In this document: piece after piece, positions 38,501-45,951 of the stretch
Layout of the letters: each line of letters starts with the position of its first letter
How positions within the stretch are numbered: the first letter of the stretch is position 1
DNA from: Symbiodinium natans
Lineage: Eukaryota; Sar; Dinophyceae; Suessiales; Symbiodiniaceae
Reading direction: 5' to 3'
DNA length: 47,500 nucleotides
Assembly (NCBI GenBank): GCA_905221605.1
Contig: CAJNDS010002116.1
Coordinates: 55,001-102,500, forward strand
Program-made: the position numbers and the translations under genes
Notes under the pieces: generated by a model
What the model was told of the DNA's origin: nothing
What the model saw: the letters and a program-made list of their open reading frames with translations, nothing else
Database searches by the model: none

Positions 38501-41353
38501 GTTGAGGGAGTGGGTGAGAAGTTCTCCGGATGTCGTAGGAATGTCAAGGAAGCCACCACCTGAAATCGCCTGGGAGTTCCCGTTCCCGAAGCCTGCACCC
38601 GCCCCCACTCTAAGCCCTAAACCCCAGCCCTAAACCCTAAACCCTAAACCCTAAACCCGAAACCCTAAACCCTAAACCCGTGAATTAGGGCCCTGGCTGG
38701 GCGCCCATCATGGCGTAGCTCTTGCACTCCTCGTGTCAAGTTGCTCCTAAACCTACTAACACAGGGACCGGAATAATTGGAATAGGGTGTTGGGGGGAAT
38801 TATAGTCTAATTAACTATAAAGGGACCCTAAGGGGATACTATTAGTAATTATAAAGGGGCCCTAAGGGGATACTAGTAGTAATTATTCCGACCCCTAGAT
38901 TGTACACACCCCCTCGAGGGTGTAAGGTTTCATCCAAGAAGAATCCGCAATGGAAAAGCCGGACACGCCCGGTCCTTCCGCATGATACCTCACCACCAAC
39001 TCGGAACCCTAAACCCGGAAAAACAACTTGAAACACCTCCAGATCCGTGAGCAACCGCCCATGTTCAGCATGAGGCCTTTTGGGACTGTGGCTAGAATAC
39101 GGGGCCTTATATATGTGATGTATGCAAGTAAGTATGTAGGTATGTATGTATCTATCGAAATCTGTAGGGTACGGAAAACAGGCCCTGATTTTATATAGAG
39201 CCCCCAGATAGCTCTGTTGGCTGAAGACCCAACGCTCTCCGCAGCACTGACAGCAATCATGACCACTTCCCTCTTGCATTAAACATATCCCTAATTATAA
39301 AAAACACTTTCCTTAAAATCCTCCCGAAATCACCCCCACCATGTAAAACCCATTCCGAATTAGGGGGTGGGTTGAAGGCTCCCCAAACCTTCAAACCAAC
39401 CAACATCCTGAAGCTGTCTGTCTGTGTCAATGAGTGAGTGAGTGAGTGTCTGTCTGTGAGTGAGTGAGTGAGTGGCTGCAAAGCCTCTGTCAGAGCCTTG
39501 CTGTGCTGCGTGAGTGGAGCTCTCTCTAGCACAGCAAGTCTCTCTCGTAATTACCCTGAAGCCTAGACCCTACACCCTTGGGACCCAACACATGACATTT
39601 GGATAAAAACATTCCCCTAATAACAAAAACACGCTTCGAGCTTCCATTTGGGGGGGGGGGGGGGGGGGGGGCGGGCCCCCCGCCCGTTTCAGACTCGGGG
39701 GATGCGCTTAGTCATGTGCAAGACTTCGGTATTGAGGGTTTCGGGGTTTAGGGTGTAGGGCGGATGTTCATGCCATCTCGGTCTCTGTCCTGGACACCAA
39801 TCAACAGCAACGCCGTGTAGCCGTTTCGCTTGGCGCGCGGGATAACCGCCTGGTATCTGAAGGCTTTGTATCATCCACGTCAACTGACGTGGGCTCCCAG
39901 AGCCCTAAGTGTTTGGGTTTAGGGTTGGTTTAGGGGGTCTAGGGTTTAGGGTTTAGGGTTTAGGGTTTAGGGCTTAGGGTTTAGGGTTTAGGGCTTAGGG
40001 TTTAGGGTTTAGGGTTTAGGGTTTAGGGTTTAGGGTTTAGGGTTTAGGGCAACACTAAACCCTAAACACTTGGCTTGTTGAGGACCCACAGGGGGATCGG
40101 GCTGTTTCGAGGAGGACTGGCTCGGGGGCTTGGTGTCGCACTTCACGCTCGCGTGGTTCTTTGGGGTCTACACTGAGCTCTGCAATGGTTGATGGTCCAC
40201 ACTAGCGTTTAGGGTTTAGGGTTTAGGGTTTAGGGTTTAGGGTTTAGGGTTTAGGGTTTATCAGGGTTGAGGGTTTAGGGTTGAGAAATGTGAAGCACTC
40301 CCATTCTCAAACGCCAGATGCAGACAGCCCCAACTCCGGTCCTACTACACCCCCAGAACCCCGCCCAAATAGACCCTGAACCCGAAAGCCCCGTAAACCC
40401 TGAGCCCTCTAACCCTAAGCCCTCTAACCCTAAACAAGCTTGCCCCTAAACCCAAAACCCTAAACCCTACACCCTTACTAAACCATCCTAACCCTAACCC
40501 TTCCCTTTGTGCGGAACTCGCCTCAGCAGCCCTTTTGAAGTTTTTGTGGCCGGTGAGGCCCAGGTGGCACTCCTCAGTGTTTGGGGCTGTTCAGGGTTTA
40601 GGACTGAGGGTTTAGGGTTTAGGGCTTAGGAATGAGGGTTTAGGGATTAGGGTTTAGGGTTGAGGGTTTAGGGTTTATATGAGGTTGTTTAGGGTTTTGG
40701 GTTTTGGCTTGAGGAGTGAGGGTTAAGGGTTTACAGTTTCGGGAGCCGTGGCGCGTCGACGCGAAAACAGAGCCCCCAATGACTGCTAAGCCTGCTTCGT
40801 GCGGATCGTGGTGAGAACATCAGACGGTCTGACCCTAAACCCTAAACCCGAAACCCTAAACCCTAAACCCTAAACCCTAAACTGTCCTTGCCAAGTGAGC
40901 CTGCACCATGGATTGTCCCCACCGCGACACCTCTGCAGTGAGAAGTCGCCAACAACACCAGGCTGGGAGACTTCAACGCTGCTTGTTCGTGTCCGAAATC
41001 TGTGTTGCGGCCTCTTCCGTCACAGGCCAAACACCAAACCTAAAACCTACAACCCCTCAACTCCCTAAGCCCTAAGCTCCTCAACTTTAAACCCTAAACC
41101 CGAAACACGAAACCATCAACCTAAACCCTGGATGACTTAGCAACCCAGGCCCTACTCCGAGACCGACCGAGAAAAACAAAGCTTTGGCAGCTGCAAAGCT
41201 GTTAAGAGGGTGCAGGGTTTAGGGTTTAGGGTTTGAGGCTGCCACGCTTCTAACCCTACTTATCGCTATGTCATGAACCTCCCCAACTAGTTCAGCCGTT
41301 ACGTTCCGCCACACTCTGCCGCCCCAAGCGGCGTAGATGCGCTCGCCAGCAGC
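26291..41353 (-). CDS. Branching-enzyme-like GH13 gene or N-terminal module (17 exons)
   Basis: A 1,4-alpha-glucan branching enzyme cuts an alpha-1,4 chain and rejoins it as an alpha-1,6 branch. Seventeen exons (907 bases, all phases consistent) follow branching-enzyme order: a CBM48-like VVGDF, FRVDECHLGLTG (cf. LRIYEAHVG), VIPRAKRNGYTALLLIGVQ, AYFAPCAMLGTPEDL, AHNAGLRVYMSPSHEA, SRLFDYEEPE, VVRFLLSHL, EYGFDGFRFDRVSS, YLMLATGM, IAED and VQDGGLGFDL. The spacing of 29 residues between the VSSV-type motif and YLMLA equals that of classical enzymes. The nucleophile Asp (FRFD) and acid/base Glu (IAED) are present, but the region-I Asp is Ser and no clear third catalytic Asp (SHD motif) was found downstream. 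It could be a degenerate enzyme or be incompletely modelled. Confidence 0.8.
26369..26492 (-). repeat. CCCTATATAAA-type degenerate array
   Basis: Telomere-like C-strand units expanded with TA pairs. Confidence 0.8.
26819..26932 (+). repeat. Array with GGGTTATTA nonamers
   Basis: A run of the nine-base variant GGGTTATTA between standard heptamers. Confidence 0.92.
26966..26994 (-). CDS. Branching-enzyme exon: catalytic acid/base IAED
   Basis: Reads IAEDPTLFP, aligning with IAEDVSGMPTLC; the Glu is the GH13 acid/base. About five residues are missing compared with relatives. AG|G acceptor, GC donor. Confidence 0.82.
27118..27144 (+). repeat. G homopolymer (27)
   Basis: Uninterrupted G run. 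Confidence 0.97.
27680..27745 (-). CDS. Branching-enzyme exon: YLMLATGMAEQL
   Basis: Aligns with VVYLMLANDL.......AITI. AG|G acceptor, GC donor. Confidence 0.88.
28068..28130 (-). CDS. Branching-enzyme exon: LDEYVNNSN
   Basis: Phase-matched to both neighbours and makes the distance from VSSV to YLMLA exactly 29 residues, as in classical enzymes. AG|G acceptor, GC donor. The sequence itself is not conserved. Confidence 0.65.
28798..28970 (+). repeat. Imperfect tandem duplication, offset 98
   Basis: CTAGGGCAAATAGAGCACTT occurs at 28798 and 28896 and is followed by matching sequence; the second copy is shorter. Confidence 0.85.
29061..29132 (+). repeat. TTTAGGG array
   Basis: About ten perfect units. 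Confidence 0.97.
29997..30080 (+). repeat. Short degenerate tandem repeat
   Basis: CTCCATCTT/TTCCATCTT modules recur at about 30-base spacing three times. Confidence 0.7.
30573..30643 (-). CDS. Branching-enzyme exon: catalytic nucleophile GFDGFRFD
   Basis: Contains EYGFDGFRFDRVSSVV, aligning with EYKFDGFRFDGVTSML. The Arg-Phe-Asp with the GH13 nucleophile is intact; the Gly after it is Arg. AG|G acceptor, GT donor. Confidence 0.93.
30848..30950 (+). mobile_element. Short repeat family A, copy 4
   Basis: Carries AAAAAGGGTGCCC, the TTAAAGGGG core and GGGAATAAGGGC. Confidence 0.8.
31395..31990 (-). repeat. CACTTGG-type minisatellite, reverse of the 6-kb one
   Basis: Dispersed CACTTGG and CTTGGGAC motifs, the reverse complement of the CCAAGTG repeat, more decayed. 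Confidence 0.7.
32032..32500 (-). repeat. Three CCCTAAA arrays with spacers
   Basis: Arrays at 32032-32106, 32195-32285 and 32418-32500 separated by about 90 and 130 bases, all in one orientation. Confidence 0.92.
33077..33103 (-). CDS. Branching-enzyme exon: VVRFLLSHL
   Basis: Nine codons aligning with EVLRFLLSNL. AG|G acceptor, modelled GC donor. The frame stays open, so the exon may extend; about four residues (RWWL in relatives) are missing in this model. Confidence 0.75.
33470..33545 (+). repeat. Perfect TTTAGGG array
   Basis: About eleven units without change. Confidence 0.97.
33607..33665 (+). repeat. C-rich tract
   Basis: About 60 bases of C runs broken by single T or G, giving poly-Pro in one frame. 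Confidence 0.95.
34084..34225 (+). repeat. CTTTAGGG octamer array
   Basis: From 34122 to 34225 there are 13 units of CTTTAGGG (one with a single change), preceded by mixed heptamers. Confidence 0.97.
34467..34576 (-). repeat. CCCCAAA then CCCTAAA array
   Basis: Several identical CCCCAAA units, then standard units, ending next to the SRLFDY exon. Confidence 0.95.
34589..34655 (-). CDS. Branching-enzyme exon: SRLFDYEEPE
   Basis: Aligns with WDSRLFDYG.WEV. The WD just before SRLF is LR here. AG|G acceptor; GT donor joins in phase to VVRFLLSHL. Confidence 0.9.
35483..35513 (+). repeat. G homopolymer (31)
   Basis: Longest G run; next to a family B element. Confidence 0.97.
35529..35602 (+). mobile_element. 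Short inverted-repeat family B, copy 3
   Basis: CAGTCCTTCATAGGGA and CCCATGAAGGACTG ends, then TTCGTATAAGGGGTAACATC. Confidence 0.85.
35837..35892 (-). CDS. Branching-enzyme exon: DDGLPEHYFRALG
   Basis: Aligns with DGL..FDG...YFH.G.RG. AG|G acceptor, GT donor. Confidence 0.72.
36249..36328. mobile_element. AT-rich inverted-repeat element F, copy 1
   Basis: Ends TTACTAATAGTATT and AATTATTAGTA are inverted. Confidence 0.75.
36325..36407. mobile_element. Short inverted-repeat family E, copy 2
   Basis: AGTAGGGAATGGGGGAATGA and AATTCCCTCATTCCCTGCT are inverted ends. It directly adjoins element F, sharing the TAGTA bases. Confidence 0.85.
36748..36848 (-). repeat. Perfect CCCTAAA array
   Basis: About 14.4 uninterrupted units. 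Confidence 0.98.
36879..36940 (-). CDS. Branching-enzyme exon (tentative): insertion
   Basis: Open and phase-compatible on both sides (ELRIFGEGPDRTN and onward), but longer than the usual loop between region I and the YFH motif. A second frame (ending KMFKPVVR) is also open, so the call is weak. Confidence 0.4.
37182..37236 (-). CDS. Branching-enzyme exon: region I, altered
   Basis: Reads AHNAGLRVYMSPSHEAAS, aligning with AH.LGLRVLLDVVHSHAS. The conserved region-I Asp (DVVHSH) is Ser here; one His is kept. AG|G acceptor, GT donor. Confidence 0.82.
37784..37857. mobile_element. Short inverted-repeat family G, copy 1
   Basis: Ends AACATAAGTAGGGTTCTAAG and CTTATCACCCTACTTATAA are inverted. Confidence 0.8.
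38407..38476 (-). CDS. Branching-enzyme exon: AYFAPCAMLGTPEDLQDFV
   Basis: Aligns with NFFAPSSR.GTPEDLK.LV, a hallmark of branching enzymes. AG|G acceptor, GC donor. Confidence 0.92.
38698..38729 (-). CDS. Branching-enzyme exon: ECKSYAMMGA
   Basis: Aligns with EH.YYASFGY. AG|G acceptor, GC donor. Phase links it exactly to the previous and next exons. Confidence 0.75.
38765..38894. mobile_element. AT-rich inverted-repeat element F-like, with internal duplication
   Basis: Ends GGACCGGAATAATT and AATTATTCCGACCC are inverted. Inside, TATAAAGGG.CCCTAAGGGG occurs twice in tandem. Confidence 0.8.
39650..39671 (+). repeat. G homopolymer (about 22)
   Basis: G run followed by a GC-rich CGGGCCCCCCG motif. 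Confidence 0.95.
39790..39849 (-). CDS. Branching-enzyme exon: VIPRAKRNGYTALLLIGVQ
   Basis: Aligns with VLPRIK.LGYNAVQLMAVQEH, the first barrel strand. AG|G acceptor, GA donor. Confidence 0.88.
39917..40070. repeat. TTTAGGG array with a short CCCTAAA end
   Basis: About 17 G-strand units to 40049, then CACTAAACCCTAAAC in the opposite sense. Confidence 0.95.
40206..40290 (+). repeat. TTTAGGG array
   Basis: Eight exact units followed by variants. Confidence 0.95.
40522..40572 (-). CDS. Branching-enzyme exon: ECHLGLTGHKNF
   Basis: Aligns with YEAHVGMS..........YREF at the entry to the barrel. AG|G acceptor, GC donor; phase 0 on both sides. Confidence 0.8.
40755..40791 (-). CDS. Branching-enzyme exon: LCFRVD
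   Basis: A 37-base exon ending in FRVD. Joined to the next exon it gives FRVDECHLG, residue for residue like LRIYEAHVG. AG|G acceptor, GC donor. Confidence 0.6.
40883..40962 (-). CDS. Branching-enzyme exon: CBM48-like VVGDF
   Basis: Contains PGVVGDFSLQRC, like the (L/I)VGDFN.W glycan-binding strand of CBM48. The donor is GTTTAGGG, a telomere-like repeat. Confidence 0.7.
41303..41353 (-). CDS. Branching-enzyme exon: ERIYAAWGG
   Basis: Reads AAGERIYAAWGGRVWRN, aligning with the TYREWAPGA segment before the CBM48 core. AG|G acceptor and GTAACG donor; the frame is open upstream, so the exon may be longer. Confidence 0.6.
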
Positions 41354-41431
41354 CTTCGGCGGTCGCTTCGATGGCTGCGGGCTGGGCACTGGGTGAACCA
41401 CGGCATCGAACATGCGGATGTCACCTCACCA

Positions 41432-41790
41432 TTTGACCAAAAACGGGTCCATGTAGTACATATTTTGGGTCCTAAAGCTACTGTATAGGAACCCCTATAT
41501 GGCCCAAGCACATGCGATAATGTTGGTACATGGACTCTTTGACCAAAAAAACGAACCAGAACAGCCCGAAAGCGAAACAGAGTCTCTAGAACCTGAGCCC
41601 TATGCGTGCAAAGGAGCGGCCGGGTTCCCCCGAGCCTATTCCGGGCGACCGGGCTTATCAGAAGAAGAAGGACCCTTGAAACAGGGAGAAAAGGCCATTT
41701 CTGTCAAAGGGTCCATGCACCAATATTATAGTAATATACTTGGGCCTTATAGGGGTTCCTATACAGCAGCTTTAGGGCCCACATGACAGG
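41432..41790. mobile_element. Large inverted pair of short elements (family H)
   Basis: Core at 41467-41508 and its reverse complement at 41738-41781 are nearly identical over about 40 bases; a plus and a minus frame here share the reading GPYRGSYT. About 160 bases of other sequence lie between. Confidence 0.88.
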
Positions 41791-42769
41791 GAGAGAAGGC
41801 CTGTGCAGCTTCTAAGAGGCTCGAAGATGTTGTGGGATACTGTGAAGACAATTTGGGGACGATTTGTGCGCTGGCAAAGGTAGGTTCTGTCAGGTTGGCC
41901 CCTCCATCAAAAATTCCCACAGGAAGTCTAAACCCTAAACCCTAAATCCCAAACCCTAAACCCTGAACCATAAACCAGGGTAAGACGATATGTCCCAATG
42001 CCCTGTGGAGGAAGTTCTTGGGGGCGCGGTTGGCTCCAGAATTGTGATCGACAGCTTCGAGGCTTCTTGCTAGCCGTCTTGTTGTAAGGATTGCAGGTTT
42101 GAGAAAAGCTCTGGCAGACCGACGCTTGTGTCACAGGCTTCCCATTGTGGAATGCCCTCAATCATGAGGCACTCGACGTCTTCAGGACTACGTAGATGTC
42201 AATCCGGCCTATCACAACACAACATCAACGAGTTTCAATCCACACTACAACGAACAACTACGCTTGCTGGATCATACTTGTTCATACTAGTCCAGCCACT
42301 CCAAAGACAAGGCAGTGACCTGCAGACTCGACCCCCCATGAAAACAACAAACACACAAAAGCCCTTGATGTTCGTTGCAGGTTGGGTGTCCAGCATTGAT
42401 TCCTTGCACAAAACACACTGCGCACAAGATCTAAGTAACTAAGTAACTCATCACACCCTGTCCTGCGCCTACTATAAACCGTAAAACCCTGAATTTACTA
42501 CTGGCATCTCTGGGCATGTTTCACTTCTTCATGGATTTAGTTCTAGGGTCCAGGGTGAAGATGACATGGTCGGTGCGGGAATATTGTGCTTGGCACTGAA
42601 ATTTACATTCCAATACGTGCAATCAATTCTTGACATTGAACTGTGTTGGCCTGTAAACCCTCTGAAAAAATATCTATATATAGGGCCCCTTATGAACCCA
42701 AATAAGGAAAATAAAAAAGTCCAAAAAACCAACCTAGTGAAGCTTTGTGAGTAACTGGAGCCAGCCAGC

Positions 42770-42842
42770 TGGTGTATGTCATTCGCGTCGCCGACGAGGG
42801 GATGTACCAGCTGGGGTTCTTGTTCGGCCACTCCACGTAGAC
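42770..42842 (-). CDS. Possible exon upstream of the branching-enzyme gene
   Basis: Strongly coding-like minus-strand reading VYVEWPNKNPSWYIPSS and onward, with an AG|G acceptor at its high end. The family is not recognised. It may be part of an N-terminal extension or of another gene. Confidence 0.45.
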
Positions 42843-43079
42843 CTCCAGGCAAGCGCTAGTCTGCTTGGGCTACGATCAGTTTCCCTTGCCGTGCGCCTTC
42901 TGCCACACGCGCAGGCTAGCGTTTGAAACGAGCGCTGGCCACCACAAACGCATAGCCATAAAGCTGGCCAAGGGCATGTCAGGGTGAGGCGCTCCGTTAA
43001 GGGAAGACGTTACTTAAACTCCAAACCCTAAACGCTAAAACAGCGCCGATGCAAGAAACGTCTTGGACTGCTACAGTCA

Positions 43080-43985
43080 TGGCAGCCTTGTCCCTAAGGC
43101 CCGATAAGCCCTAGACCCTGCTCCTCTCAACCCGCCGAAAACCCTAAACCTGACTGCTTCAGACAAGCCAAGATTTCCCACCAACACAGGGATTGGGAGT
43201 TTAGATCGTTCAGGTGCAGGAACTGAAACAATTTGTGAGCGATGTTTGCATGGGAGTTGGGTAGGCTTTCGGGTTGAGGCTCTGCACGGGAGTTGAATTA
43301 GGGCAGTGTGCTTCAGGTTGGGACGGCATGGTGTAAGCCCGCAGCCAGCGCATCTTGCGAAACCTATGAAAAGGGGGGCGGCTTCGTTGCGGTCGTGGCT
43401 GAGGTGCATATAGTACAGAGTCCGCCGGTCGCGGAAATCGGCCAGCCATCGCACGGCAAGAATGTGAAGTTCGTGTGTGCCTGCGGGCCTTCCCCGGCAA
43501 TGCAGGTGGACGGGGTGTTGGGAGTTTTGTGAGGGGATGGAAGGACTCGACTCGCATCGATCAGAACGACCGAGTCCCTCTTCGATAAACTCTGCGTCAG
43601 CAACTCAGCAACCTCCGCCCTCCATGGTCGCGGACAGTGTATGCCGCAGTGTACATGTGCGAAGGAGTCAGATAGCAAGGGCGCGTGTTTTTGGCGCCCC
43701 ACTAGAAGCCCATCTGCGTTGGCCGGTCCAGATTTCATAAGGCGTTGCCCAGAGGGCACGCGGGTTTTGCTGCGCCTTTTGTCGGGCGGCACGTCTTCGA
43801 ACGTGGCTCCGGCGGCATAACTGTCAGGAGTACGGTGAAGGATTTTGTCTGAGTTGGCTGCACAGGACTTTACCGTTTAGGCGCCAGTTCAAGACCCCAC
43901 GGCCAGGGCAATTGCGTTGGATTGGAAGTAGTAGGCTATGTCGCGAGGTTCTTGGAACATGCATGCCTCAGGACTGATGACTCGA
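43080..43985 (-). other. 900-base GC-rich repeat-free block with overlapping open frames
   Basis: The longest stretch free of telomere-like repeats. Minus-strand frames of 142, 125 and 115 codons overlap here, plus an open start reading EACMFQEPRDIAYYFQSN near 43,950. No family is recognised. Plus-strand frames of 74 and 87 codons also exist, so frame choice is unresolved. Confidence 0.35.
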
Positions 43986-43987
43986 AG

Positions 43988-44059
43988 TTTAGGGTTTAGG
44001 GTTTAGGGTTTAGGGTTTAGGGTTTAGGGTTTAGGGTTTAGGGTTTAGGGTTTAGGGTT
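43988..44059 (+). repeat. Perfect TTTAGGG array
   Basis: About ten exact units bordering the GC-rich 43-44 kb block. Confidence 0.97.
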
Positions 44060-44209
44060 ACCATGGATGACATCGATAACACATCTTGCCAACACAGCAA
44101 GACGTCACACTATACAAATGCCGTTCTCCGCGAATCCAAAAAAGGAACCGCAAGTCCTAAACCCTATGAATCCTGAACCCTAAACACCTTCTAAGCCATA
44201 AACCCGCCG

Positions 44210-44241
<32 letters not shown>
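44210..44241 (+). repeat. C homopolymer (32)
   Basis: Longest C run in the window. Confidence 0.97.
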
Positions 44242-44243
<2 letters not shown>

Positions 44244-44568
44244 ACAAAAAAAGACATCAATAAAACAACAAGATATAGAAACATATATAAACCCAAAAAG
44301 CCGTATGGAACCCTGAGCCCTAAACCCTACAATATGTAAGCCCCATACACCCTGTGACCACAGGTCTGGGAGGTTTCGATTGCACATTTTTTCTTGCAGA
44401 CATACGACTGGGAGGTTCATGGATAGCTATTAGAAGTAAGGATATAGGGTTTGGAGCCCTCAACCCCCGAACACATCAAGAAACCCCCGGCTCCCTAGAT
44501 AAAGAGCTTGGGGTTTAGGGTTTAAGGTTTAGGGCTTAGGGACCCTCAACTTACCCTAAATCCTCAGA

Positions 44569-44645
44569 TCGGCCTTGTACTTCTGACCCTTTTGCAGCTT
44601 TCCAGCCTTCCCATGCACTTTGGGGCGGTTTCCGGGGTACGTGAG
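44569..44645 (-). CDS. Possible exon, unassigned
   Basis: Minus strand reads YPGNRPKVHGKAGKLQKG and onward, a basic segment beside a TTTAGGG block with a GA-type donor. All three minus frames are open, so frame is uncertain. Confidence 0.3.
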
Positions 44646-44825
44646 TCGGGTTTAGGGTTTAGAGCTTAGGGTTTTTCGGGCTAGGGAATCAAGAGCCCTA
44701 TGAAAACAGCGGCCCACAGGAGTTACGCAGGGCTGGAAAGTGGGATAGGATGCAACTTCGTGTCCCTTTGCAGGCACAAGAGGGCACGGAGAGAATCTAG
44801 GAAGGAATGAACATGAGTGGGTGCA

Positions 44826-45016
44826 GGGTTTAGGGTTTAGGGTTTAGGGTTTAGGGTTTAGGGTTTAGGGTTTAGGGTTTAGGGTTTAGGGTTTAGGGTT
44901 TAGGGTTTAGGGTTTAGGGTTTAGGGTTTAGGGTTTAGGGGTTTTTGGGTTTTTGGGTTTTTGGGTTTTGGGGTTTTTGGGTTTTTGGGTTTAGGGTATA
45001 GGGTTTAGGGTTTTAG
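44826..45016 (+). repeat. Perfect TTTAGGG array passing into GTTTTTGG octamers
   Basis: 115 perfect bases (16.4 units), then six octamers rich in T, then standard units again. Confidence 0.97.
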
Positions 45017-45040
45017 GCCCTGTGGCCAACTCCTCGCAGG

Positions 45041-45151
45041 TTTATATTTCTTGTATCCCCAAACGGACACCCAATATATACACTCACCAATATTGGAAAG
45101 GAACCTTATATATACTCACCAATAACAGTAGTATAAACCCTGTTTCACATC
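45041..45151. mobile_element. Short inverted-repeat family I, copy 2
   Basis: Matches copy 1 base for base over most of its length (TATATTTCTTGTATCCCCAA and onward), 44 kb away. Confidence 0.85.
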
Positions 45152-45660
45152 TAGCTCGACCCCAGCAGAGCCATGTTACATCTAGCGCGACTCCAACCAG
45201 CTAACGCTGAAACCGCCGTTGCCAACCCTTATCCCTAAGCCCTAAACCCTCAACCCTATCGCTTGAAGCAGTCCCAAAGACCCCTCGATCTTAAGGAGCT
45301 CTCTAAACCCTAAACCCTAACACTTTTCGAGGGCAGGTGGAGCTGAGGGTTATGGTTTAGGGTTTAGGGGATGGGGCACCCGTGAACAGCTAAATCATAG
45401 CAACTAGTAACTAGAAAGGGCCCCCATGAAGGGACCCCAAACTTTCGGAGACCCACATTTGGGCTTGGGCTTTCAGGTTTAAGGGGTGAATTGCAGGCTC
45501 GTGACTTGAGAAGAACGCGCCTGGAAGAAAGCTAACGCAGAACATTCCGGGTCCTAAGCCTAAACCGAAAGTGTAGACCCAAACCCTGAACCCTGAACCC
45601 TGACCCCTGAACTCTAAACCCTAAACCCTAAAACCTAAGCCCTAAACCCTAAACCCTAAC

Positions 45661-45728
45661 CCACAAGGAATGGCAGCATCAGCCTGATCGCTTGGGACTT
45701 CGCAGAACCAAACGTCGGTGCCGGGCTC
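45661..45728 (-). CDS. Possible exon, unassigned (GTDVWFCEVPSD)
   Basis: Minus strand reads EPGTDVWFCEVPSDQADA and onward between CCCTAAA and TTTAGGG blocks, with an AG|G acceptor and a donor in the telomere-like repeat. The plus strand is closed. The W..EVPSD pattern loosely recalls starch-binding modules; this is inference. Confidence 0.45.
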
Positions 45729-45779
45729 CTCACAGGACCCCGGGCTCAAAGTTAGGATCTAAGGTTTAGGGGCTTTATG

Positions 45780-45871
45780 TAGGGTTTAGGGTTTGGGGTT
45801 TGGGGTTTAGGGTTTAGGGTTTAGGGTTTAGGGTTTAGGGTTTAGGGTTTAGGGTTTAGGGTTTAGGGTTT
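45780..45871 (+). repeat. TTTAGGG array
   Basis: About 13 units, nearly perfect, between two candidate exons. Confidence 0.95.
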
Positions 45872-45882
45872 AGGGTTTAGCT

Positions 45883-45951
45883 TCCGTTGAGGCCTTGAAG
45901 CCCTTGGCTGCCTCCTGAGTCTGGCCATTTGCTTGGATCTGAGGGGTCAGC
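45883..45951 (-). CDS. Possible exon, unassigned (Gln/Ala-rich)
   Basis: Minus strand reads PKLTPQIQANGQTQEAAKGF and onward, a linker-like composition. It lies just upstream of the GTDVWFCEVPSD segment. Exact edges are approximate. Confidence 0.4.
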
